Source: Takakia lepidozioides
Lineage: Eukaryota > Streptophyta > Takakiopsida > Takakiales > Takakiaceae
Reading direction: 5' to 3'
DNA length: 64,000 nt
Assembly (NCBI GenBank): GCA_030704615.1
Contig: CM060732.1
Span: forward strand, 62,105,053 to 62,169,052
Each line of letters starts with the position of its first letter. The stretch's first letter is position 1. The position numbers and the translations under genes were made by a program. Below, piece after piece: positions 23,643 to 35,989 of this stretch. The notes under the pieces were generated by a model. That model was given only the letters and a program-made list of their open reading frames with translations. It made no database searches and had not been told where the DNA came from.

Positions 23643-23883
23643 ATTTTCACAAATCCCCATGGTGTTATATACAAACATCCCGTATTTCATTGTTTTTCAG
23701 AAGAGTATGGCGAAGTGTTGCCCAAGCTATCATGTCACGTCTCCACATTTCCTTGTTTGGTGCAGCTAATTCTATCTACGCCCAAGAAGTGAGGGGGAGG
23801 GATTTAGCATTTGTTTTGTCTAGAGCAGAAGTCGGTTGAGAATTTATTTATTTAAAGGAAACCTGGGAACGACTGCTCACAAT

Positions 23884-24062
23884 TCAGGCCCTTGAGGAGG
23901 GAGAAAAATTAACTCAGATAAGCCATTAGGCACACAGGTGGGAAACGTCACCACCAGACCAACCGGTCACGAACAATCCACACACCAGGCAGGGCAACGG
24001 GTTTGAACCCCCAACCACCAGGGCGACACACTGTGCACTTACCAGCTGAGCTGCCAGCTGAT
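23884..24062 (-). mobile_element. tRNA-derived SINE, family B
   Basis: On the minus strand the head starts near 24060 with tggcagctcagctggtaagt (A box) and has gggggttcaaacccg as B box (about 23999-24013). The body runs to about 23884. Its sequence is unrelated to SINE family A beyond the pol III boxes. Confidence 0.6.
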
Positions 24063-24349
24063 GTGCGAATTCTGAGAATTACCGTTCAATTGGCACAAAA
24101 AGGGGTGGCTCTGTCCTCTCTCTCACAACAGAGGAGGTACCTTCTCAACTTGCTGCCTACTAAGGTCAACCAGGAGCTGCTCCATAGCCTTGCAATTTGC
24201 CATGAAGTTCTCGTCCTTGATATCAACACTGTCTTTCAATACATTTAACCCCTGATCCAAACTCATAAACCCCCTCCAACCACCTGAAATTAAAGGAATC
24301 AATTGAAGGAAGTGACAGTCTAAGAATGTACTCACCAAACAGCATTGCA

Positions 24350-25290
24350 CTGCTGATGAAGCTGCGTAAGGCCTCCTTGTCTGTAGCCAAAGTGCTTTAC
24401 TGTCGGAGTGATACCATGATCTTGACTCAGGGAATCAAAGTACCGTCTTCCTTCATTCAGTAGGCCAGTGTGGTTGCATGCAGAGAGAACACATATAAAG
24501 GCTGTCCAGCTTCAAGCCATTCTTTTGCATTCCTTCAAATAGTTGCAGGACCTCCCTATGACAACATGTTGGGCATATCCTGCGATCATGGCATTCCACA
24601 TCTGGCATACATGTCCACGAGGGGATTGTTCAAAACTACATCTGGTACAATTCCAGCTTTGGCGATGCAACCATGCCCTTTTCCAGGGCTGCCAGGCTTG
24701 CATACACACTGCAAATGCACGCAAACGTGATGTGGTCGGGCTTCACCACTTCCCCCGTCATTTGTTCATAGGTCTCCAAAGCCTCCAGCCTGTCTTGCTG
24801 CAATCTCTTGTATATCTCGAAAGCCTCCTTGCCACATCCATGTTGAGCACACCCTGTGATCATGGTGTTCCATGATATTATCTTTCGTTTAACCAATTGT
24901 CAAAAGCTTGACGCGCATCCTTTATGCTCCCACATTTTGCATACGTGTCCACAAGCGTAGTCTTCTTATGTAGCATGCAATTCCAGATTTAATGATGTCA
25001 GCATGGACCTCTTTGCCCTTCTCCAAGGCTCCCAGGCTGGCACATGCATTGAGAACACAAGTGAATGTGACGCTGTTGAGCGTTAGCCCTTTATTTTGCA
25101 TTTGTTCATACACCTCAACAGCCTCCCTGCCATACTCATGCGGAGCATATGCTGCAATCATGGTCCTCCATGAAACCACATCATGTTGTGTCATATTGTC
25201 ACCTGCCAGATGTGGCGTAGATGTTGAGCAGCACATAAGCTGCATGGTGGTTGGGATCGCACTTGAGAAGAGATTTTGCTGCATGTTCTG
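24350..25290 (-). pseudogene. PPR (PLS-type) protein fragments, minus strand
   Basis: Minus-strand segments carry the repeated pentatricopeptide pattern: DVVSWRTMIAAYAPHEYGRE, AVEVYEQMQNKGLTLNSVTF and CVLNACASLGALEKGKEVHA (about 25190-25000), then IISWNTMITGCAQHGCGKEA (about 24880). At the 24.35-24.47 kb end the phrase GRRYFDSLSQDHGITPTVKH is typical of the C-terminal E region of plant PLS-class proteins. Frameshifts and stops separate the pieces. Intact members bind organellar RNA in mitochondria or plastids; this one cannot encode a full protein. Confidence 0.75.
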
Positions 25291-25324
25291 CTACCTCCAC
25301 ATCCCCATGAATTCTGGCAGCAGC

Positions 25325-26130
25325 AGGCATGCGTGTACAAGCCTGGGAGCCCTAGAAAAGGTGCAAAGAGGTCCATGATGACATCGTCAAAGCTGGAACT
25401 GTACCAGATGTCATTCTGAACACTGCCCTGGTGGACATGTATGCCAAATGTGGGTGTATTAAAGATGCAAAGGGAGTTTTCATTTGGACATGAAATGATT
25501 GACACTGGCCTTTTTATGCAGTTGGTTGTTTCACTTGGTAACAATAATACTCTTCACTAGGAAAAGGTAGCAAAAGGACTGCACCCATTTTTCTCGAAGG
25601 AGAAGACAACAATGTCCTACTGCGGCAGGTCCGTGCTCCAGTTTTAATTCAGGTCCTCTGTGTTGGGAGCATTGAGGATGCGCAGGGAGTGTTCAACAGT
25701 ATGGCTGACTGAGATTTGGTGTCATTGAATGCCATGCTTGCAGGGTATCGAGGATGCAAAGGCAATGTTCAACAATATGGCTGAATAAAATGTGGTGTTG
25801 TGGGTGCATTTTCAGACCTGCAATTGTACAAAATGTCATTCAGAGCAATACCCTTGTGGACATGTATGAAGGGAGTGTTCGACAGTGTGGCTGAACCAGA
25901 TGTGGTGTCGTGGAGTGCGATAATTGCAGGATATGCACAGCAAGGGTGCGGGATGGAGGCTTTGGAGATTTAGGAGCAAATGTTGCACGAAGGGGCAAAG
26001 CCCAACCACATCACATTTGTTTGTGTTTGTAATGCGTGTGCAAGCCTGGGAGCTCTGGAAAAGGGGAAAGAGGTCCGTGGTGACATCGTCAAAGCTGGAA
26101 TTGTACCAGATGTCATTTGAACACTGCCCT
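25325..26130 (+). pseudogene. PPR protein fragments, plus strand
   Basis: Plus-strand pieces of the same PPR family: a block at about 25328-25490 (AGTVPDVILNTALVDMYAKC and IKDAKGVF) and another at about 25680-26125 (PDVVSWSAIIAGYAQQGCGM, KPNHITFVCVCNACASLGAL, AGIVPDVI), with several frameshifts and a TGA after PDVI. The second block is mirrored by the minus-strand block that follows. Confidence 0.7.
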
Positions 26131-26134
26131 GGCG

Positions 26135-26800
26135 GACAAACACAAACAAATGTGATGCGGTTGGGCTTCACCCCTTCGCGCAACATTTGCTTATAGGTCT
26201 CCAAAGCCTCCATCCCGCATCCTTGCTGTGCATATCATGCAATCATCGCACTCCACGACACCACATCTCATTTAGCCATACTGCCGAACACTCCCTTTGC
26301 ATCCTCGATGCACTCACATTTGACATATGTCCAGCGCACAGACGTGATGTGATCGGGCTTCACCCCTTCCCCCATCATGACATACATGTCCAGCAGGGCA
26401 GTGTTCAGAATGACATCGGGTACAATTCTAGATTTGACGATGTCACCATGGACCTCTTTGCACCTTTCCAGGGCTGCCAGGGTTGCACACGCATTGTCAT
26501 CGCACTCCACGACACCACACCTCATTCAGCCATACTGTCAAACACTCCCTTCATACATGTCCACGAGGGTATTGTTCAGAATGACACTTGGTACAATTGC
26601 AGCTTTGACAATGTCGCCATGGACCTCTTTCACCCTTTTCCAGAGCTGCCAGGCTTGCACACGCATCACAAATGCACACAATCTCAACAAGTCAATTGTG
26701 GTCATAAGATACCTTTTTCCAGTCTCTGCCATATTTCCGAAATGCTTGATAGAAGAGCTCCAGGTCCTCTTTGCTCTAGGGAGGTCCAAGCATGTCTGAC
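26135..26800 (-). pseudogene. PPR protein fragments, minus strand, mirror of the previous block
   Basis: Minus-strand PPR pieces: an ALETYKQMLREGVKPNRITF block with its upstream helix at about 26130-26290, then DIVKSRIVPDVILNTALLDM (about 26440) and AAIVPSVILNNTLVDMYEG (about 26600). The first block and the plus-strand block at 25870-26030 are inverted copies of one sequence, so the cluster contains a true inverted repeat. Confidence 0.7.
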
Positions 26801-27430
26801 AATTTGCGCTTCTGATTACCAGCCCGCCCACTCACCTCAGTCCCATAACTGCATTCAAGCAGCATCCAAAATTGGATTTCACTCTTGCTCACGCTGGGTG
26901 TGCTACCCATCTGCCCAGTCCCAATGGCATCATTGCTCCTGGATATGGAATTTCGCCGGGATCCAACAACCTGCAACCTGACATCACCAGAATCAGGCAA
27001 ATTGTTCAATTGAATGCCTTTGATGAGGATGGATCTATAGGCAAAAACAGAAAGAGAGCTCAATTTGCTGGGACAGAAAGTGCTATTCCTTCTTCAAGTT
27101 GCTTAAAGGGTCATGCTCAGGTCTATGGGCACTCCCCTCTTTCATTATCACCACGTTTAACAAAACAATGGTCACAAAAATAATGACCAAGAAGGCTGAA
27201 ACATGGAAAAAGAGCAACCTTCAGCTTTGAATGTCAGACTCACAGTTCGCATTTATTGTTTCCAGTGAACACTGGTTATAGGGAGAGATTATGGCGGACA
27301 GATCTCCTGCAGTTCAAGAAAATCAAGATCTGGGCATTGCGGGCAGTTCCAAAGACGTTGGCGTGGCGATTTCTATTGGCCTATTTCGCGCGGGCCGTCC
27401 GGGCAGATTCCAAAGAAATTGACGACGACG
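26800..27430. other. Stretch without a supported gene
   Basis: Open frames exist on both strands (plus 26872-27183, minus 26776-27063), but they mirror one another and show no recognisable motif or splice support. Confidence 0.4.
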
Positions 27431-27431
27431 A

Positions 27432-27520
27432 TGACCTGGCGACGATGACGTAGCACTATGGCACCCTATACCTGCTCTACGCTAAACTAGCTTCCGACCT
27501 TCGGTCGTCGCTAGAATATC
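27432..27520. repeat. Dispersed repeat R2, copy 2, followed by an imperfect hairpin
   Basis: The block at 27440-27484 matches 8875-8935 (cactatggcaccctatacct). It runs directly into an imperfect inverted repeat at about 27487-27513 (ctagcttccgacc and ggtcgtcgctag, loop ttc). The GC content rises sharply from here to about 27740. This may be the end of a small element. Confidence 0.5.
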
Positions 27521-29099
27521 CCGTTCCGGGCCATGAACCCGAGCGCAACATTCAGGACCCTGAACCTGCCCCTGAAAACAAGTCAATGTGACAATGGCCA
27601 AGTGAGAGAGCGCCTGTCAGCAGCTTGGCAACGACCACGCCGGCTCCTGCCAATGGGAAGGCGAGAGGGGAATGGGGGACCAGCTGCGCGGGGGATTGCG
27701 TGGACGATTTAGGGCCAGATGTGCGTGCGTCGGGTTGCCCCGCCACGGAACACAACGGGCTTGAATCAAACGCAGTATTTTTGGCGTTACAGGGAGTTTT
27801 TTGAGGGAAAAATCTAGAGCGGGACATACTTCTCTCTTATTCTTATTTGTCATTTCTATTAAATAATGGATGGTCCTGCGGACGAATATAAACAGTCTAA
27901 AAAGTTACAAAAAGTTGTAGTATAATACAGTATTTGCAAAAGTAGAGCAGAGCAGTGAAGCAGAAATTTCTTGAGCTGCAGCACATATCTAAAATGGGTG
28001 TTTGGGATTGTAGGCAGAAATTTCATGAGTAAGATGATTGTGTGTTGAACCTATAGAATTTCTGTGAAATAACGAGGTTGAGCCCGGTGGAGAGTCTGTG
28101 CCCGCATACAACGAATAAACACCTTCAGCCCATGTCGCGCAATCCCACTCTACAGCTGTATCGTCCTTGACCAGCTCCAACCCTCTCGCGATCCCACTGC
28201 CCCAATGGATGCAACCGTATCCTACTTCACTAGCCCCACCCCTTATACCACATTTGTGTACTCCTGCACCAGCCACAACCATGCACACATTGAGCACTGT
28301 AAGCTTAGACCACCTTCCTTCCTTCCACATCTGGTTAGTGAGTTGCCTCTCACAATAGTAGAACTATCTAGAAAAACAATTGGTGAACTACTGAAGATGG
28401 CTATATCTACCTATAGAACTATCTAGAAACTCAAAGTATCTAGAAAGTTAACTAGTGAAGATGGATATTCCAGATGGCTACGTATAGCTACCTGCAGATG
28501 GCGCCCACCTGCTCCTTTCTTTCTAGCTTGGCTTGACACCTCACAAGCTAAATTACCCCTACCCACACCCCTTTCTGTGGCACCTCATTCGTCGAACCCT
28601 CTATCTCTTTTTTTGGTACCCCTCTTGAACCCCTTGTGCTCTTATAAAGAGAAAGGAAAGAGAAAGGAGAATGATTCATGAGAGATTTTTATTTTACAAA
28701 AGATTTTCCCACGACCTATCAAGCAGACTCCCTACCACTATACTACCCACTCCGAATCTTGTGAAGCTAATCTCTACAGTATGTATTTATCTATGTTTTT
28801 GGAAAACCCCTTCATGTATGTATAATATGTATATGGGGGATTTTGCTCACACTCTAGCATGGTGAGGTTTCCTGTATATTTTTGTGTGTACCTACATGGT
28901 GTTGGATGTGCCTAGAGTATGAACTCTGCTGGGGGTGGTGTGTGGTCACTCTTCATTAGGCTAGAACACCATCTCTGATCAATACTTTATCGGAGAGGGG
29001 GTTTAGGAAAAAAAAAAATTGTGCGAAATATATGTATATGTAGGGGATAATGCATTTACATAAACTTTACAAAGATCTATAAATACATATAAGAATACA

Positions 29100-29140
<41 letters not shown>

Positions 29141-30915
29141 CTGCATTTGTTGATGGGATTGACCCTAAGACCTAAATTTTTCTCTCTTTTTGTAGGGGGA
29201 GGGGCTTTTTTAAAAATAAAAATTTGTACAAATTTTTATACACATGGGATGGGTAAATTGGTAATTAAAATACATACATGGGTTCAATATCAGTGTACAA
29301 GGCTGAGTACAGAGGTATTAAAAAACGTATTGATCGCACATGTTATGAGATTTATATGAATAGTGAACCCCCCCACGGGGGGGACTCTGTTCAGTGCCTG
29401 TGCGCTCCTCTACGAGATGTCACATAGATGTCACATACCACAGAAGGGGAATCAGAAGTGCAATATCCAGCTGAACTACCTACTCCTCTTCTGTTGTCGT
29501 TTTCCACCGCCAGGGCTTTTCTCAGTTGACCACTCTTACACTTCTGATGCCCTACACTCCCACGTTTAATCATGGCCTGTCTTGATGAGATACGGAGCCA
29601 ATGCAGGCTTGCTTGCCGGTCCAAAGCTGCATATCCAGTACCGAATGTGCAAAGTTTGAACAGCGGTACACCATAACAAACAATTAAACCTCCACTGCCT
29701 TAGAATTCTGGTCAACTTGTCTTTGATTGTTCTTGGATCCATGCAATCAAATTGACCATCTGGGACTTCATCGTCTGAATCAGGTATCCTGATGAAAAAA
29801 ATATTACAAGTTGAAGTAATCTAAGCGTAATAGATTTTGAATCTTCATGTACATTGGCATGTACATGATCCGATCAGCTCCCTCGTCTCGCTCTAGGTAC
29901 CATCCCAAGCTGAATTCCATCGTAGAAACCAAAAATAGGCACTACTAACGGCATCGATCGCCGCTTACAAGATTGGTTGTCTGGGCCATTTGCAAAAGAC
30001 AAATACAGCCCCGCGAGAGGTTCGATCGGTACCTCATTAGATGCTATGCCGCTGAAAACCTGGAGCTGAACAAAGAATATCCCTGGGGTACTGCAACCTG
30101 GATCTGGATCACCTCAGTAATGAATGGGTGTATCGCTCATGTTCCATGGTATAACTCTTAAGCTAGCAACCTGGCCAGGTGTGATCCATGGCCCAGATGA
30201 GGAGCAGCTCATGTTGTCATTCTTGAGGGAAGGACCCAACTCGCAAAGAGGTCCAACTCCTTTCACTTAGAGCATTCAGGCCTGCTCTTTGATTTGTGCA
30301 GTGCCGTTTGTGGCTTTGCACGGCTAGATTGCTGCTGTTATTGTAGTGAGAGTGAGAATGATAACAATTCAGGTGTCAAGTGTCAACCCACTGTCTCGGT
30401 CAAAGACTTGTTTCAACGGGTCCTGCACCTTCTGCGTACACCAGCTGACAAACACCAGAATGACCCAATGTTTGAATGCCATCACTACAGCAGTGGCGAT
30501 CTCTTGATGCCCCACCAGACCCCACCTTGGTCAAAGCACTACTCCATATGTGGAGGAAAAGGAACCAGCATTCTATTCTTTCTTTTCTTCTTTCTTTCCG
30601 TGGGAACCAGCAGGAGGTGTAGGCCCTTGATAGCAATTAGAGAGAGAAGATAAAGTGAGTGAGCAGATAAGAACAGGCAACGAGATACTTAGCAGAATCA
30701 GCAGGGTGGCACTCAACTGCGCCACCGACTGTGATGTGACTAGTGACTACTACCCAAATTTGGCTCATAACAAATATCCCGGAATTTATATATTTATTTA
30801 CTAGCTTGCGCGACACCTGGCCACCTCCAAGCCGTTGGATGTGACATGTCCCTTTTCAATGGTGGGTCCTTGGGCTGTCAGACCATTCCCACATTCATCA
30901 AATAGCATTATATAT
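27520..30915. other. Stretch without a supported gene; simple repeats
   Basis: Contents: a GC-rich patch (27520-27740); three copies of gaactatctagaaa-like sequence near 28360, 28420 and 28440; a TATA-like ttataaag near 28641; a T run of about 40 at 29102-29140; a CCCCCC/GGGGGG hairpin near 29370; and a pyrimidine-rich patch near 30580. Minus 29700-29790 could encode a short acidic exon (IPDSDDEVPDGQFDCMDP) after an acceptor-like tttcatcag, but nothing joins it. No complete gene was recognised. Confidence 0.4.
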
Positions 30916-30918
30916 GAG

Positions 30919-31056
30919 GCCTCCCCCTCCCCAAGGAAGCGTAACCCAAGGGTTACTGCCTTCCGATAGGAAGGTGGACACCTTTGCGACACCAATCGGT
31001 GGATTGAACCCACAACCACTTCCGAGTGGTATGTGCCCATTACCACTTGGCACACT
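30919..31056 (-). mobile_element. SINE family A, copy
   Basis: Minus-strand head with A box (gccaagtggtaatgggcaca), B box (gtgggttcaatccacc) and the body (ggtgtccacc, ttcctatcggaaggcagtaa). This is a diverged, nearly complete copy of the family seen at 9575 and 23411. Confidence 0.7.
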
Positions 31057-31529
31057 ATAACAGGCCGACATGATTTTAGCGGAAAATTTAAAAAATGAGT
31101 TTAAGAGAGCAAGTAAGAGTGGAATGGATGAAAGAGGTGAAAAGTAGGGATGTGTGGATGGATGGATGGGGTGGGTCTAATCAGAGTGAGGTGTGTGAGC
31201 AGTGCAGGGGTGGGGTAAAGAAAGTGAATAAATGGGGTCACTCTCATCCACGGAGAGCTGGCAAAACTGTGTGAATAAGTAAATGAACGGCAGTACCACT
31301 GTTTCATCCATCCATTTCGCTATTACTTGAAGGATGAGGATGAGATGGTTCGGGCAGAGGCATTGCCGCAGTGTGGTGAAGTGTGTTGGAGCCTCTCTCT
31401 CTCTCTCTCTCTCGCTCTGTTCTGCTCGCTCGGCTCTGTCGGCTTCTGGCTTATTCTGTCTCTGAAGGGTATGAGAATATCTTTCCTTTTCTTCGTGCAC
31501 CTTGATCTTGTCTTAGTGTAGCAAAATTG

Positions 31530-32140
31530 CAGGTGCTCACATGTCTGATTTAGTTTCAGCAATGCTAGTACATGCAACTCGCTCTGCAGTAGGCTCTCCA
31601 TGTGGAAGTTGAATTGCAATGCTCTGGTTGTCACACATGGTTTGAAGCTTCTGGCTTCATTTGTCTCTGTGGGGTCTAAGAGAATTCTGCCTTTTCTATT
31701 TGGTCTTTAATCTTGTTGGTGTGCTCACATGCTGTCTACTGCTTTAGTTTTGGCAATGCATGTACACATAACTCAGCGCTCTCTGCAGGAGGCTCTCCAC
31801 CTTACAGGATCTGTTAAGTTGAATTGCAATGTTCTGGTTGTAATAGATGGTTTGAAGCTTCTGGCCTCATCTGTCTATATGGGGTGACTTCTTGGTCCAT
31901 CTTATTGGTGTGGCAGAACATGCCATCTTACCAATTCAGTTTTGACAATGCAGTTTTGACATTTAACTCACAGCTATCCCTCCACATGAGGCTCTCCATC
32001 TTACTGATTCAGTTTTGACAAGGCACTCATAATATTTAACTCACAGCTATCTCTCCACACCAGGCTCCCCACCTTAGAGAATCTGTGAAAGTTGAATTCC
32101 AATGTTCTGGTTGTAATAGATGGTTTGAAGCATGCACACT
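31530..32140 (+). repeat. Diverged tandem repeats upstream of the B3 gene
   Basis: Three units repeat the series aggctctcca ... aagttgaattgcaatgttct ... ggttgtaatagatggtttga. The common phrase starts near 31608, 31818 and 32090, spaced 210 and 272 bp. Between units, tcagttttgaca...atttaactcacagctat is itself repeated twice (31940-32050). The array ends about 40 bp before the first coding exon of the B3 gene, so it probably lies in its promoter, 5' untranslated region or leader intron. Confidence 0.7.
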
Positions 32141-32178
32141 GTATTCTAAACTGTTTTCAGAATCACAGCGATCTAGAA

Positions 32179-33681
32179 ATGGAAGAGGCGCCTCAGCCCG
32201 CTGTTTTTTGTAAGGCTTTGGTCAAGAGTAATCTGGCTGAGATGGCCAGCTCCTGGATGGTATGGTTCCTCAACCCCTAACTGTCAGAGCTTTTTTTCCT
32301 GCTCTCAATTGTTCGCTGTAGTTCTGCTTTCTCTGCTTCCTTTTCTCTTCTCTTTTTTCTGCTTGTTGCGAACATCCTGCAGCACTAACCGTTATGGGTG
32401 GGAGCTGCTTGTGCAGGTTATCCCTGCAGCATTTATCAAGTCTCACAGCAAAGACATTGGGCAGGTTGCAAATCTTCAGGGCCCGAGCGGTCAAGTGTGG
32501 CAGGTCGTTATTGGACGCACTGCCGACTGCGTAGCCTTCAAAGAGGGCTGGAGGGGTTTTGCGGCAGACAACAACTTGGAGATGGAAGACACTTTAGTGT
32601 TCACGCTGACTGGAAGGTCCCAGTTTTCAGTCCAAGTATTCGACATGAAAACCGGAGTTCAGAAGGTGAGCTCCCTCACAGCCAAAAACACTAGGACTTT
32701 TTGCTGTCAAGCTCCCCCAATGCCACAAGGGGGAAATTCAGAGTTTGCAGTCAAGGTGGTTGACACCAAGACCACTGTTCCAAAGGAGAGCGCCCTCACT
32801 GGGGTTTCTGATTGTAAAGCTTCCCCAATGCTGCAAGGGGGAAAGCGGAAGGCCGAGTCAACAAGTTCAGTGGAAGGACCAATGACTCAACTCTCCTTGA
32901 AAAAGAGGCTGGTGGTGGAAGCCCAATTGAAGAAACCTGTCGAGGTTGGGGTGCACCAATATATTGCCACAGCACGGGAGGTTGCCATGGACTCTAACAT
33001 GGATGAAAGGAAACAGAGGACTGAGACTGGCATCTCAAATTCCATCATTGAGCAGGCCAGTCATGTTGTAAACCAATCAAAGAGGCCTTGCCACTTGGTT
33101 GCTTTGCAAACATTCCATGTGACGCGTAAATTTCTGGTGAGGATCCAACACAATGTTTGAATTCAATACTAGCAAGATCCTTTCAACAAAAGGAAGTTAA
33201 ATGTGCAATTGTCGTTTATAACGCCACAAAAAAGAAAACAAAGTAAAGAAAGACGGTAGAAACTGTATCAGGTTTGACAAGAAATGAATCTTTTGGAGCT
33301 TTGGTCTTTCTCGACTTGTATTTCGATTAACTAGATTTTTCAGGCTGCTCATGCATTGACAAAGCCTCACTGACAGTTTTTCAACATGGCTGCAATGGTG
33401 GATTGCAGAGGTTTAAAATCAAATTTGGAAAAAGATTTATGCCACCAAAGACGACACAAATGGAATTGATAGATCCAGCTGGGCGTCGATGGCCAATGGT
33501 ATGGCACCGGGAGAATGAGACTCACATGGGATTAAGAAAAGGATGGGTTCAGTTCTGCAGAGCACACAAGTTGAGAGAAGGTGACATCTGTGTGTTTGAA
33601 CTCATGGAAACCACCAACCTGACATTACTAGCCCACATTTTTCACAGAGGAGATGGCAGCAAAAGAGTGCCAGACAACTAG
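32179..33681 (+). CDS. B3-domain transcription factor with two B3 domains (REM-like)
   Basis: Three exons join in phase: 32179-32259 (ATG), 32417-33136, 33409-33681 (TAG), 357 codons. The first B3 domain starts in exon 1 (FCKALVKSNLAEMASSWM) and continues in exon 2 (VIPAAFIKSH, LQGPSGQVWQVVIGR, FKEGWRGFAADNNLEMEDTL, RSQFSVQVFD). A Ser/Lys-rich linker of about 140 residues with basic clusters (KRKAE, KKRLV) follows. The second B3 domain spans the exon 2-3 junction: FHVTRKFL, then FGKRFMPPKTTQMELIDPAG, RKGWVQFCRAHKLREGDICV and FEL. Two B3 domains and no other domain place it with plant REM-type proteins, nuclear DNA-binding factors; the target is unknown. An acceptor-like tttcag at about 32155-32160 suggests a 5' untranslated exon upstream. 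Confidence 0.8.
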
Positions 33682-33689
33682 AGCATCTT

Positions 33690-34010
33690 TTTAACATGTG
33701 GCAAGATTAACTCTAATTCTTGCAAGCCTGCTCCATTTTAACTTATCAGCCCCTCTAGATAATAGCGAAGAACCTTCTGCCATTAGAATAATGTAATGTC
33801 AAGTTGCATCTCTCTCGTTTTCCTTGTATCATGTTTCCTTTGTCCCATAAGCTCTTTTAAGCTTTCCATGGATGTCATAACGTTCCTTTCATTTCATTTT
33901 TCTTTCACTGTGGTTTCTCTTGTTCTTCTCGTGTTCCTTGGGCCCTCTGGGCCTCCCTTGTGATAAGCATCTTCTTTCTTTCTCTCTATTTTTCTGCTTT
34001 GCAGAGACTA
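33690..34010. other. 3' flank of the B3 gene, nothing recognised
   Basis: T-rich intergenic DNA with no supported coding sequence. It probably includes the B3 gene's 3' untranslated region. Confidence 0.4.
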
Positions 34011-34012
34011 TC

Positions 34013-35125
34013 TGAGGGGTGTGTCCATGATTTCCTGTGTGACAATTATGATTTCATCAACAAGGAACTTCAATACAAACAGTGTTTGGCTGAGACTGCA
34101 ACTGAAGGGCAGGTTGAGGGCTACGGGCCTCCTTGTGGGATGTGTCTACATGCCTGCAGAGGGAGCGCTTAATGTTGACATTGATAAAGCCCACCAGGAA
34201 GTTAAGCTGGACTGCTAAGTTCCTCGCCAGAGGTAACGTGGTCTTGCTAGAAGACTTCAATGCCCGATGGGCAAGGGTCTACAACAGGACAACATCATTA
34301 ATCGGTTTATCAATTGCCTGGAAGAGCTTCGGCTTTTTGAGCAATAGGTCAAAAGATTCATGAAAAGCGCAAACTGGGGAACTTTTCCACTCTGGAATAT
34401 ATCAGAGTGGATAAGGAGTTGTTTCCCCAGTGTGCCAAAGTGTTGGTTAATAGAACTGATATCCGTGCTTCTGATCACTTTCTTGTCTGGACTGAGATCA
34501 AAAAGGTGTATTCTTAACAGAGATCTGTGCCACGTTCAATTTGGAAATGGCGCATAGAAAAATTCCAGAGGGAAGAGGTCATGATGACTGTCCAGGCCTT
34601 AATTAAGCTCTTCCACCCTCATCCAATTGCTCCAAGATCTTCCCTCTTGTTTGGCTGATGCAAGAGGCGAGGTCGAAAGAGCTGTGGACTCTTCGAAGAG
34701 CTTCTTCACTTCTGTGGCTGATATGATCAATCGAAGGAAACTTATTGTATGCGGAAGTTACGCATAAAACTTCCCGGAACTTCCCTGAAACTCCAGTGTG
34801 AGACATGGGTGAGGACCTTAAGGATGATCTGAAGGGCCTGCCTACCCTCAGCACTAGACTGAAATTTAAACTGCACCTTTGTTCACCAACTTTCAAAATC
34901 TCAAGGCTGACCCTAAAGCCCTGACCCTGTTGGGCTCTAATTGCTGGGCAGCTTACAAACAGCAGATGGATGCTTGTGTGAAGGGCTTCTAGGAAAGCCA
35001 GAAGTAATTCTTTATATCAAGGTAAGTCCCACTGCTGGAGTGAGCCTCTCACAGAGGTAGCCTGTTCCAGCCAAACTGGGCACCGGGGTCTATCGCCACA
35101 AGGCTATGGCAAACAAGAATACACT
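34013..35125 (+). mobile_element. Internally deleted LINE: endonuclease fragment joined to 3' end
   Basis: The plus strand at 34020-34500 encodes, in changing frames, parts of an AP-endonuclease (EEP) domain: GCVYMPAEGAL, LLEDFNARWA (the GDFNAR motif with Gly replaced by Glu) and ASDHFLVW (the SDH motif). A short linker region follows to about 34650. From about 34805 the sequence jumps to the family L LINE 3' end ([17 protein letters not shown], then ggatgcttgtgtgaagggct and caaggctatggcaaacaag). The reverse transcriptase is missing, so this is a collapsed, frameshifted copy. Confidence 0.65.
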
Positions 35126-35129
35126 TTTT

Positions 35130-35985
35130 ATACAATGTCCCATGGGCCCTCAGGCTCTGGTAGACGTGATTAGTGTTTTTCTCTGTTTCTTCTCATGAAG
35201 TTCCTTTCCATTTTTTCGTTCTCTCTGGGCTCCTCTGGGTGTTATAAACTGCTGTGGAAGTTCTACCACCCTTTCAGCCAGGATTTGTCTGTAACGAAGA
35301 GTAGTTGATCGTTTCAAGTCAAAATCTCAGCCCATCAAACGGTAGCAAGAGGGTGGGGTAAAGTGTTACCAGAAATAAGGAGCTGGTGCATAGTTTTTGT
35401 CAGACATCATCTTGAAGAAAGGAGCTTCCAGAACTTGTTGGACCTTAGCCTGGCCCTCAGCCCATGAGTTTCAAAGCATATGCAAGTGCACAATGCGAAC
35501 TTAACCACATAAGGCTTGGCTTCTGGAGGCAGAACTGTCACAAGGAAAGATCGCCAACACGGCCTGTCATGACATAAGAGAGAGGTGAAGCATAAGTGAT
35601 AACTTGCATTTAAGAGTCGCATAAGACACAAACTCATTGAAAATCCCATAATCTACTCATCTACATTTCAAAATCAAAGATCTATCCAGTGGGTACAGAT
35701 GTGAGAATTTCTAGCTCAACGCATACAAGAAACCACAGTCCACTGAAAATCCCAGAATCTATCCATTTGCTAGCACAGCTGTCAAACTTAGATAACAAAC
35801 AAAAAGATCTTTACTAAAGACTCCACAAAACCACACCTTTTGGGCTTAGATGACAGACAAAAAGATAGGGCATCCGGCAGAAGTACAATGCATTAAGCAC
35901 TCATCAAAAGTCCAACTTCCTCCGCCAACTAAAGAATGTACCACAAGGAGATCAATCTACGAACTAGTGAAATTGCCACCTATTA
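35130..35985. other. Stretch without a supported gene
   Basis: No recognisable coding sequence. The minus frame 35407-35649 lacks motifs. Two lines near 35640-35900 share phrases (aaaatcccagaatct, acaaaaagat), hinting at local duplication. Confidence 0.35.
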
Positions 35986-35989
35986 AGCA

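Noticed and set aside
28560-28990. Solo LTR (TATA-like box, purine-rich stretch)
   Set aside because: No matching second LTR, primer-binding site, TG..CA ends or target duplication could be found.
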